Source of the DNA: CAZKXX01 sp964556705
GTDB lineage: Bacteria; Acidobacteriota; Terriglobia; UBA7540
Assembly (NCBI GenBank): GCA_964556705.1
Contig: CAZKXX010000028.1
Location: forward strand, 1 to 38,168
Direction: 5' to 3'
DNA length: 38,168 bases
Both the position numbers and the translations under genes were made by a program. The stretch's first letter is position 1; every line of letters begins with the position of its first letter. The notes under the pieces were generated by a model. It was not told the origin of the DNA. It was given only the letters and a program-made list of their open reading frames with translations, and ran no database searches. Positions 34,207 through 38,168 of this stretch are shown one piece after another.

Positions 34207-34277
34207 GAGTTTTTCGGTCGAGAGTCTGCCGGACTGCTCAGTCTCGCGGTCCTCCGAATCCCGCAAGGAGTCTGGCC

Positions 34278-34913
34278 TTGTCCTGCCCCATCTGCCGCAA
34301 GCGGAAGCCGCAGCGTTACTGTCCGGCGAAGCTGGAGACGATCTGTTCGGTCTGCTGCGGCACGGAGCGCGAGGTGACGATTGACTGTCCGTCGGACTGC
34401 ACGTACCTCATCGCCAGCCGGCGGTACGAGGCCGAGCGCAACGATTTCGACTGGTCGAAGCTGCCGTTTCCGGACGTTAAAATTCCTGCCTCCTTCGCCG
34501 GCGAACACTTGCCGCTGATCAACTCGATTTCCTACGTCATCTGCCGGCTCGCGCACGAGGACCGCGAGGCGGTGGATTCCGACGTGATTGCGGCGACGCA
34601 GGCGCTGGCGGAAGCGTACCGAACGCTGACGAGCGGGCTCTACTACGAGAATCCGCCGGCTTCGACAACCCGACGCGCCCTCTACGAAGGGCTGAAAAAA
34701 GCGGTCGAAGAATTTCGGCAGGAAGAGGTGAAACGCTTCGGGATGGCTCGCACGCGCGACGCGGACCTTCGCGACGCGATGATTTTCTTCTCCCAGCTCG
34801 GCGCGCGTCGGACCAACGGCCGGCCGCGCGGCCGCGCCTATCTGGATTTACTGCGCAGCCAGTTCAAGGCGGAAGAGTTTACGAAGGCGGGATCGAGCAT
34901 TATCGTGCCATAG
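34278..34913 (+). CDS. Conserved-looking protein with N-terminal eight-cysteine zinc-finger region, function unknown
   Basis: I do not recognise a named family. The 211-aa protein has eight cysteines in its first 41 residues (3, 6, 15, 23, 26, 27, 37, 41: CPIC, ICSVCC, DCPSDC), enough for two zinc sites. The rest is helical and charged (about 75-211) with no membrane segment. The start is TTG at 34278, fixed by AGGAG (34266-34270) 7 nt upstream and by the Cys region starting at residue 3. It lies on the same strand before dnaG, separated by 225 bp of heptanucleotide repeats. A nucleic-acid-binding role is possible but unproven. Confidence 0.65.
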   Translation: MSCPICRKRKPQRYCPAKLETICSVCCGTEREVTIDCPSDCTYLIASRRYEAERNDFDWSKLPFPDVKIPASFAGEHLPLINSISYVICRLAHEDREAVDSDVIAATQALAEAYRTLTSGLYYENPPASTTRRALYEGLKKAVEEFRQEEVKRFGMARTRDADLRDAMIFFSQLGARRTNGRPRGRAYLDLLRSQFKAEEFTKAGSSIIVP

Positions 34914-34952
34914 GGTGAGGGTAGGGGATTTCGGGCGGAACGCGGAAAAACG

Positions 34953-35008
34953 AAGGGTAAAGTGTGAAGTGTAAAGGGTAAAGGATGAAGGCTGAGCGCT
35001 GAACGGTG
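34953..35008. repeat. Eight tandem degenerate heptanucleotides (AAGKGTR-like)
   Basis: The tract parses without gaps as AAGGGTA, AAGTGTG, AAGTGTA, AAGGGTA, AAGGATG, AAGGCTG, AGCGCTG, AACGGTG. It is non-coding, between the Cys-rich protein gene and dnaG, and strongly purine-biased on the plus strand. Confidence 0.7.
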
Positions 35009-35043
35009 ATGGGACATTCCAGGCGGGAATCGCTGGATTCTTG

Positions 35044-35071
35044 CTCTCAACTCTCGACTCTCAACGCTTAA
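35044..35071. repeat. Second heptanucleotide tract (CTCTCRA)
   Basis: CTCTCAA, CTCTCGA, CTCTCAA and a degenerate CGCTTAA follow one another, 35 bp after the first tract and with the opposite strand bias. Confidence 0.65.
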
Positions 35072-35138
35072 CGCCACAATATGAGACCGAAGGCCAGCCC
35101 ACGGGCGGCTGTCGGCTGAAAGCGGACGGCTATTTCCC

Positions 35139-36944
35139 ATGTCCCAGGCAGATGAAGTTCGCAGCGCCGCAGATATTGTTCGCATCGTCGGCGACTACGT
35201 GAAGCTGCGCAAAGCGGGCGCGAACTACATGGGCTTGTGCCCGTTCCATCAGGAAAAGACTCCGTCGTTCGCCGTGCATCCGGTCAAACAGATTTTTCAC
35301 TGCTTCGGCTGCGGCGTGGGCGGAGACGTTTTCAAATTCGTGATGCTCATTGAAAACCTGAGCTTCCCGGAGGCGCTCGGCCGCGTGGCGGAGAAGGCGG
35401 GCGTGCGTCTGCGCGAGCGGGTGCGCGATGAGGGGATGGACGCCGGGGCCCGCGAACGCGCGGCGCTCTACAAGGCGCACGAGGCGGCGGCAAAGTTCTT
35501 CGCCGCTCAACTCGTGGGGACGGCGGAAGGGCGCGCGGCGCGGGCGTATCTGGCGGACCGCGGCCTGAGCGACGAGACCATCGGGCGCTTCCGCATCGGC
35601 TACGCGCCTTCGGACGGCCAGTCGCTCAACCGGCATCTCCAGGACCTGGGGTTCACGCCGGAAACGCTCGAGAAGAGCGGGCTCATCGTGCGCGATGCGG
35701 AGCGCGACCGGCGCTACGACCGTTTCCGCCGCCGGATCATTTTTCCCATTGCCGGCGAGTCGGGACGCATCGTGGCCTTCGGCGGGCGCGCGCTGAGCGA
35801 TGAGATGCCGAAATATCTGAACTCGCCCGAAACGCCCATCTACACCAAGAGCCGCGTGCTCTACAACCTCGACCGCGCGGCGCAGGCAGTGCGCAAGCTC
35901 GATTACGCGGTGCTCGTCGAGGGTTATATGGATGCGATCGCCGTGGCCTCGGCGGGAGTTGAAAACGTGGTCGCTTCCTGCGGCACCAGCCTGACGGAGA
36001 GCCACGCGCGGCTGCTGGGGCGTTACACCCGGCGGGTGATTGTCAACTACGACCCCGACTCGGCCGGCGTGGCGGCGACGGAGCGTTCGCTGAACCTGCT
36101 GCTCGAAGAAGGCTTTGAAGCCAAGGTGCTGGCGCTGCCCGGCCGGTTGGATCCTGACTCGTTTATCCGCCGTGAAGGCGCGGACGCCTACCGCGCGCGC
36201 CTCGCCGCCGCGCCGACTTACCTCGATTACCTCACGGCGCGCGCCGCCGCGGCGCACGACCTCTCGCGCCCGGAAGGGAAAGTGGCGGCGGTCAACGCCG
36301 TGCTGCCGTATCTCGCCCGCGTGCCGAACCCGTTGCTGCGGACGGAACTCGCGTCGCGTCTCGCGGAGCAGTTGCGGCTCGACGAGCGCTTGGTCGCTGA
36401 GGAATTGAACCGCGCGGCGCGGGAAGCGCGGCGCGAGATGCGTCGGGAAGCGTTGCCGCAGGGCGCGGCTTCCTCTCCCGCCACGCGAGCCGAAAAAGAA
36501 CTGCTGCGCGCCTTCCTGGAGAATCCCGAACTTGCCGATGAATTTCTGGGGCCGCTGGTGGAGAGCGGCGACTGCGAAGGGCTGGCGATGGAGCCGGTGT
36601 TCCGCAAACTTCTCGAGGCACGGCAACGCGGCGAGACGCTTGAAGCGGGCCGGCTCGGCGAGTGGCTGGACGAGGCCGAGCAGCGCATGGCGTTCGAATG
36701 TCTCTTCGGGTCCGGCGAGGTTTTTGACGCCGCGCGGATCGAAGCCTGCCGGCGGGCGCTGCGGTTGAAACGCACGGAACGCGAACGCGAGCGGCTGCAG
36801 GCGGCGATTCGGGAGGCCGAACGCCTGGGAGACGCCAGCCAGTTGGCCGAGCTGCTCGCAGCCAAGACCCGCATTTTCAAGGAGTTAGCGGAAGCACGGG
36901 CGGGCGCGAAAAAAACCGCCCCGGAGCGAAACGATTTGGTGTAA
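35139..36944 (+). CDS. dnaG: DNA primase
   Basis: The 601-aa primase makes RNA primers at the replication fork. The N-terminal CHC2 zinc finger uses Cys34, His37, Cys55 and Cys58 (LCPFHQEKTPSF...FHCFGCG). The TOPRIM catalytic core holds Glu261 and Asp265 (VEGYMDA) and Asp305/Asp307 (NYDPDSAG). The C-terminal part (about 440-601) corresponds to the helicase-binding domain. The ATG at 35139 starts directly before the zinc finger, with no strong Shine-Dalgarno. rpoD follows after 160 bp, the classical dnaG-rpoD pairing of the macromolecular-synthesis operon; rpsU is not upstream. Confidence 0.95.
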   Translation: MSQADEVRSAADIVRIVGDYVKLRKAGANYMGLCPFHQEKTPSFAVHPVKQIFHCFGCGVGGDVFKFVMLIENLSFPEALGRVAEKAGVRLRERVRDEGMDAGARERAALYKAHEAAAKFFAAQLVGTAEGRAARAYLADRGLSDETIGRFRIGYAPSDGQSLNRHLQDLGFTPETLEKSGLIVRDAERDRRYDRFRRRIIFPIAGESGRIVAFGGRALSDEMPKYLNSPETPIYTKSRVLYNLDRAAQAVRKLDYAVLVEGYMDAIAVASAGVENVVASCGTSLTESHARLLGRYTRRVIVNYDPDSAGVAATERSLNLLLEEGFEAKVLALPGRLDPDSFIRREGADAYRARLAAAPTYLDYLTARAAAAHDLSRPEGKVAAVNAVLPYLARVPNPLLRTELASRLAEQLRLDERLVAEELNRAAREARREMRREALPQGAASSPATRAEKELLRAFLENPELADEFLGPLVESGDCEGLAMEPVFRKLLEARQRGETLEAGRLGEWLDEAEQRMAFECLFGSGEVFDAARIEACRRALRLKRTERERERLQAAIREAERLGDASQLAELLAAKTRIFKELAEARAGAKKTAPERNDLV

Positions 36945-36984
36945 AATCTCATCCAATTCACAGGAGCCGTCGCAAACGATTTGG
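36929..36984 (+). repeat. 11-bp direct repeat AAACGATTTGG across the dnaG end
   Basis: The string occurs at 36929-36939 inside the last dnaG codons and again at 36974-36984 in the dnaG-rpoD gap, 45 bp apart. It could be a regulator site for rpoD or a chance duplication. Confidence 0.35.
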
Positions 36985-37104
36985 CGGCCTGCCTTAGCTT
37001 GAGCTTCTGGATTGCGCGTGCGACGTTCACGGCGGAGAGCCGTAGTGTCGCCGTATCCTGCTTGACCCGGCTTCAAAGTTTCGAGTCTCGGAGGGGTGCC
37101 GACC

Positions 37105-38168
37105 TTGGCTTTTGACGACAAGTTTGACCAAGTTTCAAAATTGATGACCATGGGGAAGGAGAAGGGTTATCTCCTTTATGACGAGGTCAACGACCTCCTG
37201 CCCTCCGACGTCCACTCCGCGGAAGACCTCGACAACCTGCTGACCCTGTTCGACAACGCGGGGATCGAGGTCCTGGAGTCCCCCAAGGGCCCGAAGCTCG
37301 ACGCCGAAAAGGCCGACGAGCTGAAGGGCGAAGAGGGCGCGGAAGACGTCGAGCTCGACCTGACGCCGGGCAGCCTCGACAAGACGAACGACCCGGTGCG
37401 CATGTACCTGCGCGAGATGGGCACCGTGCCGCTGCTGACGCGCGAGGGCGAGGTCGAAATCGCCAAGCGGATCGAGCGGGGGCAGTTGAACGTGCTCAAG
37501 GCGCTGGCGCGTTCGCCCATCGTCATCCAGGAACTCTTCGTGCTGCGCGAGGAGCTGGAGAGCGGCGCGAAATCGATCAAGGAAGTCATCGTCTTCAACG
37601 ACGACGAGCTGACCGAGGACAAGATCGCGGAACGGCAGAAGGAAGTCATCGCGACCTTCGACACCATCGAGAAGCTGAACAAGAAGCTCCAGCAGCTCAA
37701 GGCGAAGCGCGATTCGATTCCCCGCAGCAAGCGTCCGCGCGATTTCCGGCGCCTCAGTTGGGCCGTGGCGCGCCAGCACGTGGCGATCTCGCGCCAGTTC
37801 CACTCGATCGAGTTCACGCATACGGAGCGCAAGCGGCTCATCGAGCGGCTGCGCGAGGCGTTCGAAGAGATTGCGCCGCTGGAGCGCGAGGTCAACAAGC
37901 TGCAGCGGAAACTCGAAAACGTCCGCTCGAACGGCGGAAAGGAATTGCGCCGGGAGCTGCGCCAGGCGCGCGCCCGCCTGCGCGAAGTCGAAGAGCGCAA
38001 CCAGGCGACGGCGGCGGAACTGCGCCGCACGCTCCAGACCATCATCAGCGGCGAAGCCCAGGCCGAGCAGGCGAAGCGCGAGCTGATCGAGGCGAACCTG
38101 CGCCTCGTCGTCTCCATCGCCAAGAAGTACACGAACCGCGGCCTCCAGTTCCTCGACCTCATCCAGGA
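37105..38168 (+). CDS. rpoD: RNA polymerase primary sigma factor (partial, runs off the window)
   Basis: 354 complete codons are present. Region 1.1 (about 1-80), region 1.2 (DPVRMYLREMGTVPLLTREGEVEIAKRIE, about 96-125), a charged non-conserved helical region (about 130-320) and the start of region 2 (IEANLRLVVSIAKKYTNRGLQFLDLIQ) are visible. The -10-binding part of region 2 and regions 3-4 are beyond the edge. The start is TTG at 37105 with a strong GGAGGGG (37090-37096) 8 nt upstream; ATG codons at 37144 and 37150 would cut into region 1.1. The 160-bp gap after dnaG may hold an internal promoter, but none is convincing. Confidence 0.93.
   Translation, partial: MAFDDKFDQVSKLMTMGKEKGYLLYDEVNDLLPSDVHSAEDLDNLLTLFDNAGIEVLESPKGPKLDAEKADELKGEEGAEDVELDLTPGSLDKTNDPVRMYLREMGTVPLLTREGEVEIAKRIERGQLNVLKALARSPIVIQELFVLREELESGAKSIKEVIVFNDDELTEDKIAERQKEVIATFDTIEKLNKKLQQLKAKRDSIPRSKRPRDFRRLSWAVARQHVAISRQFHSIEFTHTERKRLIERLREAFEEIAPLEREVNKLQRKLENVRSNGGKELRRELRQARARLREVEERNQATAAELRRTLQTIISGEAQAEQAKRELIEANLRLVVSIAKKYTNRGLQFLDLIQ

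Overview
The window is high-GC bacterial chromosome, densely packed and apparently free of prophage, insertion sequences, CRISPR arrays, tRNA or rRNA. The organism is a Gram-negative diderm: there is an outer-membrane TonB-dependent receptor with a carboxypeptidase-regulatory-like N-terminal domain, a heptose-kinase/glycosyltransferase-9 pair for LPS core, many exported enzymes with signal peptides, and a dnaG-rpoD pair. This mixture, together with GH57, PD40 beta-propeller, S9 and S41 peptidase genes, most resembles Acidobacteriota. That placement is inference from gene content only.

Layout. 1-2.8 kb: the last 19 codons of a surface-type protein, then rlpA and a secreted alkaline-phosphatase-superfamily enzyme on the minus strand. 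2.8-6.7 kb: ggt, a sugar-phosphate-isomerase-like TIM barrel and asnS, nearly or actually overlapping, on the plus strand. 6.8-10.5 kb: two different VapC-type toxin-antitoxin modules around an S9 peptidase, with a DinB-like gene behind the second. 10.7-15.6 kb: arginase overlapping D-Ala-D-Ala ligase, a small membrane protein and a TonB receptor. 15.6-20.2 kb (minus): GH57 glucanotransferase/amylase, a Trm112-like Zn protein, a GT9 heptosyltransferase-like enzyme and a kinase-only RfaE/HldE. 20.3-26.3 kb: an M20 peptidase (+), then S41 protease, PD40 propeller protein and a tandem metallo-beta-lactamase protein (all minus). 26.9-30.4 kb: a K+-independent type H+-pyrophosphatase (+), a small exported coiled-coil protein and a double-PilZ protein (minus). 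30.7-38.2 kb: a lactonase-type amidohydrolase and 3-hydroxyacyl-CoA dehydrogenase (+), thiO (-), a Cys-rich conserved protein, dnaG and the 5' two-thirds or so of rpoD (+).

The least explained parts are non-coding. They include near-consensus sigma70 promoters whose predicted start sites fall on the start codon (leaderless mRNAs), a structured rlpA leader, a nested-palindrome array filling the gap between two convergent genes, a 30-nt perfect palindrome after hppA, and heptanucleotide tandem repeats upstream of dnaG. Among proteins, the tandem MBL enzyme with one altered metal motif, the PilZ-zinc-ribbon-PilZ protein and the eight-cysteine protein upstream of dnaG are the best candidates for undescribed biology. 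Nothing here can be called a new system with confidence from sequence alone.
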